Positions 46,061-57,432 of a DNA stretch of 64,000 bases are shown here, in pieces. The position numbers and the translations under genes are program-made. The stretch covers positions 124,001 to 188,000 of the forward strand of contig JALGAS010000002.1 in assembly GCA_023078685.1 (NCBI GenBank), written 5' to 3'. A model generated the notes under the pieces. It ran no database searches and was not told the origin of the DNA. It worked only from the letters and a program-made list of their open reading frames with translations. The DNA is from Neopestalotiopsis rosae. Lineage: Eukaryota > Ascomycota > Sordariomycetes > Amphisphaeriales > Sporocadaceae. The number at the start of each line of letters is the position of its first letter. Within the stretch, counting starts at the first letter, position 1.

Positions 46061-46941
46061 CTAAACGGGGAAACTGGCGACCGCCTGGACCATGGCTCCA
46101 AGACTCATGGGAGTCGTCTGAACAGAGGGCCTCTTGTATCCGAACAGGTATGGAATGCGCTCGAATTCTTATGTCATGTGTTAGCGCGAGTTACTGCGAC
46201 TACAGTATCCGAAATTCCCGAAGACTTACCAAACCACGAGCTCGTCCAGTCCTTGTGCGTCTTATTCAAAGAGTGGTCCCACAGCGTGGTCAACCATAGA
46301 CCAGTCGTTCCGGGCGATCCCATTTGTTCATTGGCCGAAGCATTGAATGTCGGGTTGGCCTTCATGGCATCGGCCACGCGGGCCGCACGGGCGCGAGCTG
46401 CCATCCCCACCGTGATGTACAAGCCGCCCTCGCCGGAAAGGTTGTAGAGGCTGAGGCTCTTGGCAACGGTCGCCCATATGAGCGGGTCAAAGTGTAGGTC
46501 GTCGCCAAAGTAAAAGTCGTTGCGCGACAAGGATCCGTCGATTTCAATGGCGTCGTGCTTCTTCAGGTCCTCGAGGTTGATAGTGGAGAAGTTTCCCGTC
46601 GTCGAGAGCTTGAAGTCAACGGCTTGTTGAAAGGCTTGGGTCAAGACGTCGGTGCGAAAGTTATGCGCCTGATATGCGGCATTCTGGACCATGGTCACAT
46701 CAATGTTCTTGCCGGATCGTGGAAGGAAGCCGTGGTTTGCTAGTGCGTTGAGCCCAGGGCAGGGTGAGCGGCCTTAAAATGGTAAGTTTGCGCATGTTTC
46801 AATACAAAATGTTGCTGGGTATTACTCACTGTCGTTAGCTTTGGGTGCCATGAAGTGATGACCCTCAGGCTCGCTTATTGCGTCAGAAGCGTCACCCAGC
46901 GCATAGAATAACGCCAAGCTTAGGAAATGAGCTGCCTTCAT
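46061..46941 (-). CDS. secreted heme-thiolate peroxidase (chloroperoxidase/short unspecific peroxygenase family)
   Basis: Exons 46941-46830, 46772-46230 and 46167-46061 (phases 1 and 1), 253 residues. These enzymes use a cysteine-ligated heme and peroxide to halogenate, peroxidise or oxygenate small molecules. A signal peptide is visible (MKAAHFLSLALFYALGDA). The heme ligand motif is SPCPGLNALANHG with Cys42. The second motif, normally EHD, reads EID here (Glu114-Ile115-Asp116, in AIEIDGSLSR), so the usual acid-base partner histidine is missing. The last exon gives ERIPYLFGYKRP, matching family C-termini (ER-PY-GW-RP), which supports the third exon; reading on through the donor would end early. 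Size fits the short family. Activity may be altered. Extracellular by the signal. Confidence 0.87.
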
Positions 46942-48225
46942 TGTTGCTTGTGTTTAGGTATAGCTTTGGATATTAATGTTTGTGATGTTTCAATGTTCGA
47001 TCTTGTTGGCAAATCTCGAATGCTTGTTGCTTAGAAATGTCTACAATCATCATGGCACATCACATATAGGTATATATAGTCAATCGAAGCTGTGAGCCAC
47101 AGAAAAGAATTTCTCAAGTTGCGTATTCGCCAGACGTTTACTACAGCGAACACAGCCTGATCTAGTCAATCTCGTACATTCCATAGCCAAGATACAATTG
47201 TCATTGACAGTTGCGGATGTTATACGCAAATATGGATAGTTGCTATAGACAAACGGGTGCCGAATGGGACTAAGAATACGCACTTCTTAGCGTGAGATTG
47301 CCGTAGCCCAGTCAGGCAATAAGTGGTGGTAAATGTCGAATACGCCGGGACTTCCTAGACAAGCGAATACGCACCTACATGTACCCGTACCCACAGCGGC
47401 TGTGAACTTGCTAGGTCTACTTCCTCCTGGGCTTCTAGGCGTCTTAGGCTTACCGCACAACCATTGGGTACATTATCTTCAGCTGTCGTGAATTGAAGAG
47501 CGACGAATCACAGGTCGGGTATTGGTATTTTGGGACCTGAGGACCTGTCAGAAAGGATCGCATGAAATGCAAATCGCCTACTTGGCTGGCTTTTGGGTCA
47601 GCATTCTCCATGCCTGCCTGCGTACTAGGGTGGTCCTCTATTAAAGTGTTTGTTGCTATAGAATTTAGTGCGCATGTCAGCCCCGGGGCTTGTGTGCACT
47701 CATCTGCTTTTTCTACTTGACCGTTGAGAGACCTCGAGAACACCAACGACACGATCGCGATTTCTCCGAATGCACTTATTTGTCATGAGTCGACCATGCT
47801 GCGAGCGATGAGGCCAAACTGAGGCCAGGAATCTCTTTCATAATGATGGATGGCAATGTTTGTGGCGCAACCATAATATGTACTCGTCGGCAGTGGAGAC
47901 GACCGCCGATCAGTCCAACTAATGCGATCGGCTGCGCCCAAGTTCATAGGACTCCACAACCCAAGATCGGTCAATCGTCAGATACCGGTACCTATCATTA
48001 GGCGATCCATCTCCAAGACGTAGAATATCATTTTTCTATTTGCACCTCCCGCGACACGCGTCCAAGATCGGCCTAGACACCCAGTTCCTGGATTGTTCTC
48101 TCAGCATCGGCCGTATCTATGTAGACACGCGCGCAATGTCTCGGCTCAATACGCTTCCTCCCGTTTTCACTGTCTTGTCCGGATAGCTTTTTGAAAAGTT
48201 CCACGGTAAACATCCCGCAAAGAAA
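46942..48225. other. intergenic, no gene recognised
   Basis: About 1.3 kb upstream of the peroxidase and downstream of the MFS gene. It is AT-rich near 47,000-47,300. No RNA gene, repeat or conserved frame was seen. Confidence 0.5.
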
Positions 48226-50118
48226 TTACATAGTGTAGCGGAACTATAGTTGGATCAGTATTGTGTCCGCTTGATTTCGTTCGAGCAACAACTTACGTAG
48301 GGATTTTCAAAATCCGTGCAATCCTGTTCTCCTAGCACTTGGCCTCTCTTGATTCTCTCCTCCTCCGAGATACCTTCCTCTTGTAGTTTACGCTCGCGCC
48401 GCTTGTTTCGGACGACATATAATGTGCGCCAGGCGGTAATGAGCAGAAATTCGAGACCGAAACACACGGCGCAGGCAGTCGTACCCGAGATATACCTTGG
48501 CTAAGTCGAATTGTCAGTTTTGGCATGTTGGGCCGGATCTAAAAGATTCTTTTACTCACCGCGTCTGCGGACTTGAAAATTTGGCTTCCAGTCATATTAC
48601 CCACGCAATACCCAACAAATGTAAAGGACGAGGTCAGGGTTCGCTTCGTTCGTCCGGCGGTGTTGGAAGGGATCAAGGTCCAGGCCAGGAAGAGGGACAC
48701 GACAAATGGGACAGTCACTTAAATACCACAATATTAGCAGCCGTCATTAGAGAGTCTTGGACTTTCGTTTTTGCTTACTGAAGTAACCACCCCATTTCAC
48801 CCACTTGTAATGTGCCTCATTCGGCAATAGAGCCATCATCAGAAACCCACAAAGAGGCGGAAGAGTCGAAAACATCATGAACCACCTAGATCACAGTCAG
48901 TAATCCGTTGGCACGGTCCTCAAACAACTCGATTTGGACGTACATGCGAAGATTTTGTTTGCGACTCGTCAAAACTCCAATCAACACAAACCAAAGCACG
49001 GAAAAGACACTCCGGGGAATATCCAGCAAAATGACCTGCAAGTTGGTAAATCCGAACGTCGTGTTGATGATGGACCCAAAGGTGGTAAGTCCTCCGTTCG
49101 GAACCGAACTGAGAAACGCATTGCACCCGGCAAACCAGAAGCACGGATCGACGAGACATTCGCGGGCTTGTTTCCATTGCCACTTTCTGATACCGGTACG
49201 ATCGTGACCCGTATTGTTGCTCAGGATTCGAGTATTGGCCATTCTCCTCTCCTCCTCCGACAGCCAGCGAACCTCGGAAGGCGTGCCGAGAAGGAACAAA
49301 CAGAGAACACCGACGATGATGGTGAGACTACCCAAGAAGTAAGACATGTAGCGCCATGACTCGAGCTCGGGATTGCGAAACTCGACGGTGCCAATGCCGT
49401 ACAGCACCAAGCTCGAGATAATGTTGAAGCCGGCATTTGCGCTCTGAAATACAAGGGCGCGGGATGCGTGTTCGCGAGTAGTGTACCAGCTGCCTACGAC
49501 CAGAATGAAGCCTGGGCTGATGCAGCATTCAAACATGCCCTGGAGAGCGCGTAGAGTGATGAGCTGGGTAAAGTTCTTGGTAAATCCGATGCAGAGAACC
49601 ACGACCCCCCAGCAGAGCATGTAGATGGACAAAGTCCGTCCCATCTTGTAGCGCTGCAGAATAATGTTGGACGGGAACTCGAAGCACATGTAAGTAATGT
49701 AGAAGATGGTGGTAAGCCAGGCATATTGCTGGCCGACAAGTCCGGTGTCATCGCGAAGTCCAAACGTTGCCTGCGTGCCGAGTGATGTCTTGTCGGTTTG
49801 TTGGATACCGTAACAGAGCCACATCAAGGGCAGCAGATATCTGTCAATCTTTCTCTTCAACTTCTTGTACTCCTCATCCGTATAGGTAGGCGCTATGTCC
49901 GTGTTAGTACTTTCCAGCTGGTCCAGCTTGTATGCAAGCGGAAGCTACTAACGTGGAGAGCCTGCATCATCGTTGCTAGAGTCATAGACCTGGCCTGCTC
50001 CAACACTTTCTACATCGTTCTTCTCATTGTACCCGTCCTTCTTGTCAATATCGTGGCCCAGAGCTAGAGTCGACTTCAACTCTGCAGGAAGAGTCGCAAC
50101 CTCGGATATAGTCGCCAT
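48226..50118 (-). CDS. MFS anion:cation symporter, Dal5/allantoate permease-like
   Basis: Six exons: 50118-49953, 49892-48944, 48885-48779, 48717-48560, 48500-48297 and 48243-48226, 533 residues. The Dal5/Tna1 group imports organic anions such as allantoate, nicotinate, pantothenate or biotin precursors across the plasma membrane. Signs are the N-terminal KLKRKIDRYLLPLMWLCYG-QQ-DKTSLG, FPSNIILQRYKMGR, RALQGMFECCISPGFI and WYTTREHASR, then a central loop with WLSEEER and PRSVFSVLWF. The last exon supplies only the end FRYTM (after ENPY), a typical family C-terminus, and explains the 18-nt exon. All splice sites are GT-AG with consistent phase. The substrate is unknown. An intergenic region of 1.3 kb separates it from the peroxidase on the same strand. 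Confidence 0.9.
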
Positions 50119-52028
50119 GATGCACCAAAATTAACAAGCCTCACAATACCCAGCAAAATCGCGGCGCTGATTGACATTATGTCGCAAAGACGATTTGCCA
50201 CACCAGCAAATCACAATATATATCTGTTTTCCATAGCTGTCCCACGTTACATTCGTCTATCTTGAGAACGGATGTCCCGACTGATAACATGCACGCGATA
50301 GTTGAGTAGTCGATCTGGAGAGGAGAAGACATGGTGCAAGATATATCACATTGCGTAACCTTTAGTATGCCAAGGCGACAGGCATCATATCATTGTAGGT
50401 GGGAAGTTGGGGGAACATGGCGGTTCTTATCAATGTTATCATGGGCAGAGGCGTCCCTTATCTGGAGTAGACTGCATATCGCATCCTGGCTGACCCGCAC
50501 CAGTTCATTGCCCTCCCTCCCGCGAGTGTTACGATCTCATTTGATCCGCAAACACCCGCTGAGAGATTCGAAATGCCGGATGCCGCGACGAGTCAGATAA
50601 AGACCGAGATGGTTGCCCGAGGATTCGGATCAGAAAAGCGGAGGTGTCCTTGTATTCGGGGTAGGCCGAAGCGAGCTGAAAATGAATGTAAGTCTGGAGT
50701 ATATAAATACCTATTCAATTGGCCAATGATTGTTCCTTTTAGAAGTCATATGTTCTGTTGTTCTCATTCGTCTCAAACTGGCGCTGAAGTAGTCATATTT
50801 CTCTGAGCTTCAACATTTGACATGTCTTTGTAATGCTAGAAATGTCAAGCTATGCTTGAACCTATTGCCCAAGTCTCTAAGCACTTGTCCAATTTGATAA
50901 GGCTTGGTCGGATAAGGCTTGGATGGGATTTTATTTCCAGTGAGATCTTGGGCTCTGGGGGTGTCCCCTTTCCACTAGAACTCGATTCGGCCGCTCAGCT
51001 CCACGCGCCGTCGTCAAATGTCAAGATAGTATGCAACGCCACACGACCTGTCAACCTGTCAAACCAATCTCGGCCTCAATCTACACACGACACCGACTAT
51101 TTGGCAAAGAAGGGGGAGAAGCTAGCATCATGGAGAGGCTATCATAATGTGGCTGTTGCGAATGTTGAGATTGATCTAGGCCTACTCTCATAATCGCGCA
51201 TGCATACAAACGCGCAATTCGGGGTTGGACAGGAGATATCAGGGACCGAAGCGATTGCACTTGCGACGCCATAGAGGCGGAATTACGTGCTTTAAGCTTA
51301 GATCGTAAGGTTAGTGAAGATGTACTAGATCGCATCCCACCAAGTGCCCCCAATGTCTGTGCGACTAGAGTAAGGTACGGAGACCCATCATCTTATTCCC
51401 TTAGTTGCAAATCCCACACCACACCATATTTCGTTGGTCCGCTTACGTGCGAGTTAATATGACCATATGATTATCGCGGTAACGGCGTTGTTGATAAGGC
51501 ACAATAGGGCCTAGTTGGAACTGGGGTACATAACCCACTGCTAGTTGTACAAGTGGAGGCAAAGCATACTTCAGCTGAGACTTTGCACGATGGCTGAGGA
51601 GCTATCGCAGCCACAACCCTTAAGCTCAAGTCATGCTTCATAGAAAACTACCAGAATCATGCAATGGCGCCTAGTAGTTGATCGCAAGCGGTGAAACCAT
51701 ATACTGTTTGTGTGGAAATAAGAGATCATATTGGCAAGAGCGAGGAAACTCCATAGACACTTTGGAATGAGAATGAGGCTTGCTTAGCAGTCCATGGTGG
51801 GCTTGATTGGAAGTTCTGGTTAGAAGACAGAGACATGGCGTCTTTGAGTCGTTTTTCCAACGAAAAGGAATCAGAGACAGATGCATTATAAAGATACCGC
51901 ATGACCATTGGCGATTTCTACAATGAGCACGAGTCACTCGCCGTTCATTGTAGAGGAAAGCCATTGGCTAAGTTGGTGTGCGCCTTGATTTCTTTTGTGC
52001 CGAGCTTTCAATACATTCATTTACCAAG
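50119..52028. other. intergenic, no gene recognised
   Basis: About 1.9 kb between divergent genes (MFS minus, spherulin-like plus). Short frames (50852-51193 plus, 51353-51081 minus, 51964-51671 minus) lack family features. No terminal repeats or transposase motifs were seen. Confidence 0.45.
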
Positions 52029-55000
52029 ATGAAGACGGCTTCGCTCTTGGTTACCTTGGGCTCCCTGTCCCAGCTTGCGACATCGTCAGCTGTGGTGTCA
52101 AGTTACCTGGAAATATGTCCCTACGTATGTTTTCGTAGACAGCTGCTCTGTCTATCAATAACTTGGTTTCAAGATACTGACACTTTTCTAGAACTTTTGT
52201 AATATCGGTGTCATCGTTGCATCTCTTTCTGCTTCAGGGCCTTACACGGACTGCAGTTCTTTCCAGGTATATACTACGTTCTATTCAGATGATGGGTTGG
52301 TCGAATATATCACTAACATATGAACCTCGGCAGGCTTGTACAATTACTCCTGCTCTCGTCACTGTCACAGTGACAGGATCCGAAGCAACGACTACAGGTA
52401 CATCCAGTGTTATCCTCGAGCGCCGAATCATAACCGCCGTGACGAGCGCTGCACCAGCGTTGACGACGGCCGTAACATCATGCCCAACCGCCGTTCCTTC
52501 TTATGCGAGCGCCTGCGGCTCATCCGAGGGTTTTGCCTCTGCCTGCGGCTGTATGGGCTACGATGCCACGACTGTGACCTTGTCGGCAACCACTACAACT
52601 ATCACTGTGCCTTTATCGACTAGTACTTCTTTGGATTCGTCGACGTCCTCGTTGTCAAGCACCCAGACAGACTCCTCGTCGAGCTCCCAGACAGAATCAT
52701 CTTCAAGCACCCAGACGGACTCGACTTCCAGCTCTTCGACAGAGTCTACATCTAGCTCTGTCTCAACTAGCTCGTCCATGACGGACTCGACAACTTCGAC
52801 TAGCTCCACAGCTACAGACTCTTCTTCGAGCTCATCAGCCATCTCCTCCATAGTGACGGAATCGGCAACAAGTTCGTCTTCGACCGACTCTTCTTCGTCC
52901 ACGAGCTCAGCTTTGACCGATTCGTCGTCGTCGTCGTCGTCATCGGCCTCATCGTTCGATTCTTCCACTGCGACGGAGTCGGCCACGACTTCCTCGACGG
53001 GTTCATCGTCCTCGTCTAGCGCTACGATCACGGACTCCACATCAAGTTCATTCACAGTCTCGTTTACAGCAAGTGACACAACGACGAGCTCTATGACTGA
53101 CTCTTCATCGTCATCCATTGCTACAGTCACGGACTCTTCAACGACCTCATCCACTGTCTCGTCTACTGCAAGTGACTCAACAACAAGCTCCTCGTTTACA
53201 GCAACCGATTCTGCAACGAGTTCTCCTTCAACAGATTCCTCGTCAACTGTCTCTTCTTCATCGACAGAATCGGCCACAAGCTCCGATTTAACTGATTCGT
53301 CCTCCTCTACAAGCTCGTTGACAACTTCGTCAAGTGCTTCTGAAACAGTGTCGGCGACCATCACAGACTCATCAACTATATCCTCTTCCATAGCCTCATC
53401 ATCAATCACCTCGAGCGCTTCCGAGACACAGTCTTCGACCGTCTCCACTTCGACAGACTCTTCGTCTTCAAGCAATTCCTTGACAACATCATCAAGTGCT
53501 TCGTCCACTGATTCCTCGGCTATCTCTTCCTCTACCTCTGACTCTGCAACCTCGTCTGGTTCAGCGACAGTCACAGACTCTGCTACAAGCTCTGGTACAT
53601 CCACCAACTCAGCTTCCGCTACCGATTCTGGATCTGCTACCAGCTCTGGAACACTGACCAACTCTGCGTCAGCCACGTCATCGGGCTCATACACAGCTTC
53701 TGATTCTGCTACCAGCTCGGCCGCAGTAACGAACTCTGGCACGTCTACTGACTCTGCATCTATCACTAGCTCTGAATCTACGACCAGCTCTGGTACATCT
53801 ACCAACTCGGATTCTGCCACCAACTCTGGTACGTTTACAGACTCTGCGGCTGGCACCAATTCCGGATCTGTGACCAACTCTGCATCTGCGACCAGTTCAG
53901 TTGCTACCACCTCCTCCGGTCTATCCACAACGATCTCGACGAGTACTATCTCGAGTATCATTACGTTATCCACAGCCTCTAGTGTCACGTCAACCTCAGC
54001 TTCAGCTACCTCGTCCACCGTTGGATCCAATACTGCTGCCCCCACGATCATTGTGCCACTGTATCAGTACCCTCTGTCTGGAGCTTACGACAAATTGTAC
54101 TCTGGGTAAGCGCATATCTTTCCGAAATTTGGTTGTCAAATAAGTTACAAATACTAACACCGGGTGTTTAGCATCGAATCTCGTCCTGACCTGACTTTTG
54201 TTGTCATCATCAACCCAAACAGTGGCCCTGGTAGTGGCACATACCCAGATGACAACTACACACCTGCTATTCAGAAGCTCAATGCCTACAGTAACGTGGT
54301 GACGATAGGATATGTCAAGGTCGGCTACACGTCCAATGACATATCGAGCGTTCTCAGTCAGATCAACATATATGCTGGGTGGTCGACTAAGTCTACCACG
54401 CTCGCAATGCATGGTATTTTTATTGATGAGTCGCCTCATGTCTGGTCTCAGACTGCATATGACTACTTGAACACTGTTGATCAGGCCATCAAGAACGCAG
54501 CTGGCCTCGCAGGCGCTAGACTTGTAAGTCAATTGTAGCGAAAGATGTCAGCTCCTGTTTTGCTAATATACTGCAGGCCATTCACAATTCTGGAATCAGT
54601 CCTGACACAAGATATCTTGCTGGCCCCAATCTTGATGCTAGCATTGTTTCTTCAGCGACGTACTCCGACTGGCAGTCATCCGGGCCAGCGGGCGTTACAG
54701 CACTTGGAACAGGCCACTTTGGTGTGATGCTTAACTCGGTTCCAATCATGACCAAGACTGCACTGGCATCGTTGGTCAGCTCGGTGAATAATGTTGCACA
54801 GTACATCTACATAACCAACCTCTCCAGCAACATCTATGGATCGTTCGGATCCAATTGGCTTGACTTTGTTGCAGTGACTGGAACGAGCACATCAACCAGT
54901 GGCTCGACCAGCACGTCTACTAGCACTTCAGCCATGGCGTCCATCACCATCGTGGTTCCGCTGTACATTTACCCCATTGCTGAAGTATCCTGGGCTAAGC

Positions 55001-55790
55001 TCTTCACAGCGTGAGTAAACTTTACTTTTTTTTGAGCAATTATCGGGAAATTAACTGTTCAATAGTATCGAATCCCGTTTGGATGTGACGTTCATGGTCG
55101 TAGTCAACCCGAACAGTGGCCCCGGAAGCGGAACGGCTCCAGACTACTACTATGGACCTGCGATAGCTAAGCTGAACAGCTATGCCAACGTACAGACTGT
55201 CGGATACGTCAGAACTGACTACACACGAAGGGACATCAACGCAGTCATTGCTGACGTCGAGACTTATGCCGGATGGTCTACCGCTTCAAGCACCTACACC
55301 ATGCACGGAATCTTCTTTGACGAGGCTCCCTATGATTACAATGCCGATTCCGTCCAATATATGGCAACCATTGATGCCTTGGTCAAGACCTCAAATGGTT
55401 TGAAGGGCGCCAAGACGGTACGTTGACCACGTGGGATCTGCCCTATTTTTACTTTTTCTAACAGTATTTCAGGTCATTCACAATCCAGGAACTATTGTGC
55501 ATCCCGCATACCTCGAAGACAGCAATCTCGACTTCACCTTTGTGTTTGAGCACGATTACAACACTTGGATGAATTCGCAGGCCGCTGCAGTGGGGGCACT
55601 CACCCCAGCCAGAAGCAAGTATGCTCTCATGATGAACTCGGTGCCGACCATGACCACGACCGCGTTGAGATCCTTTGTCGCATCGCTCTCCACCGTGTCG
55701 CAGTACATCTTCTTGACGGATCTCGAGGTAGACTTTTACGAGTCATGGGGCTCTGATTGGCTCGACTTTGTCGCCGTCGCAAACACTTAA
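52029..55790 (+). CDS. secreted mucin-like protein with two tandem spherulin-4 domains
   Basis: Seven exons: 52029-52124, 52192-52266, 52334-54105, 54172-54523, 54577-55010, 55066-55417 and 55473-55790, 1132 residues. A signal peptide (MKTASLLVTLGSLSQLATSSA) is followed by a short Cys-containing region and, from about residue 150, ~450 residues of Ser/Thr-rich repeats that should be heavily O-glycosylated. Two copies of the spherulin-4 domain follow. Copy 1 begins TIIVPLYQYPLSGAYDKL and copy 2 TIVVPLYIYPIAEVSWAKL. Each contains NPNSGPGSGT, MHGIFFDE (or IFIDE), GHFGVMLNSVP or KYALMMNSVP, and ends GSDWLDFVAV or SNWLDFVAV. Intron positions and phases (2 then 0) are the same in both copies. Spherulin-4-like proteins relate to alpha-galactosaminoglycan-cleaving enzymes (GH114/GH135-type TIM barrels), so a cell-wall or biofilm role is possible but inferred. 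Confidence 0.87.
52620..53940 (+). repeat. Ser/Thr-rich coding repeat tract
   Basis: Imperfect repeats with units resembling TDSSSSSS and, in the second half, ATSSGTSTNSAS. A short pure TCG run lies near 52922-52940. Two sub-blocks differ: the first is Ser-dominated, the second (from ~53570) is Gly-containing with a period of about 12-24 residues. It encodes the mucin-like stalk of the spherulin-4 protein. The complement gives a long meaningless open frame (54051-52558). Confidence 0.9.
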
Positions 55791-56154
55791 GATACCCACT
55801 GTGCTTATAAGCACTTAATTGATAGATTCTAGACATTTGATTGACGCGTCAAAAGTTCAAATGTGTTCTTGAACTGCCGCTAATAATCATCTGGTAGCCT
55901 TTTGAGAGGTTTTACAAACAAGAATCGAAATAATTGAAAGCAGCTCCCCGCTCGAATTGTGTTTACTTCCACCAGACTCCATGCATGCAATATTGTCCCC
56001 TCACAGGCGTATGACGTACAGTTATCGCCCTTGTGAACCTTAAGAACGTAATTCAACTCCCACTTTGATGTAATGAAGGAGAGTAATGAGCTTTGCATCT
56101 CCATATATCTCCCAGTCAAGCAATAAAAGACATCATCCAGCCTTGAAAAAAAAA
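55791..56154. other. intergenic
   Basis: About 360 bases between the spherulin-like gene and the allergen-type gene on the same strand. AT-rich, with no feature recognised. Confidence 0.5.
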
Positions 56155-56903
56155 ATGGCCTCGACACTACCGGAAGGAGCTTTGGAGAAGATTGCAGAGT
56201 CAGTGAAGAGCCTCGTCATTCCAAACGAAGACGCCGAGACCTCCAGCCACGTTCAAAAAACGTCACGGACAAGTGCGGGGGTGGAAACCAAGTCAAATAC
56301 CGAGCAAATATTGCACATGGAGGAGGCAGCACCAGTTGAGCACGAGACCGTGAAGCGTTTCGAGCATGAAGTGAGAGAGACGATTATCAACAAAGATATT
56401 CATCAAGATCACTATCATCGCACAATTCAACCAATCAAGGAAAGGGTCGTTCTTCCTACCAAACACATTTACATTGAGGCTGGATCTGAGCGCGAGTTTG
56501 ACCACCGAGATAAAACGCCTGCCGAAGGTGCGCAACAGGACGCTCAGGGGTATCCAGTCGAGGGACGTCTACAGCAATATGGGCACGCCGAGGTCAATCG
56601 TACCCAGGAAAATGGGCAGGCAGAATTGTAAGTAGCAAATGCGCAGTGCATTTTACTAGGGCTACTCTGACTGTGAATCAATACTCACATGGCCAAACTA
56701 GCTACGTTGAAGAGACCGTTAGGCACGTGGTCACAAACGAAACAATCATACCGCCACCGGTTGAGACTGTCCACCATTACCACAAAACCCGCCACTTGGC
56801 CCCAGGGCAAGAGTCTGCATACACCCCGACCAAGTCCGGGTTGAGTGGGCCCCAGGAAACGGCAAAGTCATCAAAGGGCGTTGGTACACGTGAAGCGCAT
56901 TGA
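56155..56903 (+). CDS. hydrophilic conserved fungal protein, 'allergen'-type
   Basis: Exons 56155-56627 and 56702-56903 (phase 2 intron of 74 nt), 224 residues. Highly charged, His- and Glu-rich, with no signal peptide, membrane segment or cysteine cluster. KRFEHEVRETIINKDIHQDH followed by HYHRTIQPI and later YVEETVRHVVTNETIIPPPVETVHHYHKT resemble repeated segments of a family often labelled allergen in fungal genomes. It has a heptad-like amphipathic character, suggesting an unfolded or coiled protein. Cellular role is unknown; stress or conidial expression is reported for some such proteins, which I cannot verify for this one. A longer start at 56086 (in frame) is possible, but 56155 sits in front of a more typical N-terminus (ASTLPEGALEKIAESVKSLV). 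Confidence 0.58.
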
Positions 56904-57432
56904 GGATCCGTACTATAATTACTATTTCAGAACTAATTTTGACGTGCGAGGAAAGAAAAAAGGCACCCAGCGACAATCAGCGATCCTTGCTCATATCATA
57001 ACGTTTGGGCCCAATGTGACTGGCCAGCTGCATGTATTCCCGTTATACATGCTTGCACAGCCAATGGGCATTATTGGCGAGTAACGCCCCATTGCTTTAT
57101 AAGTTTTAAGCGGAGTATCATCAACGAAAGAACAAATTGAAGGTGTGGGAACGGTGGACCAGATGGTGGAAAGCATTGCATAGAACACGATTTCTCATTT
57201 CCCTTGCTGAATCCTATCTAGATTGAATACTTCATAATTCTGGAAGAATCACGAAAATAATGACATGATTACAAGTTCTTGGAAACCTTTTCGTGCCGCT
57301 GTAGCTGTCCTACTGGCTGTGGTGATGCGCCCATTCCTCATATGTCTCGGAATATTTTGACACAAGCTTACGGAGATGGGCACGAACCCTTTCTACATTA
57401 GCAAGACGACTATCCTCACTACAGATTCGAAC
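56904..57432. other. intergenic between convergent genes
   Basis: About 530 bases holding two 3' ends. No coding or RNA feature was recognised. Confidence 0.5.

Noticed and set aside
52558..54051. 497-codon open frame on the minus strand, rich in Glu, Val and Asp
   Set aside because: It is the complement of the Ser/Thr-rich repeat (TCN/ACN codons read as GA/GT-type codons on the other strand). The plus strand has a signal peptide, splice sites and conserved domains.
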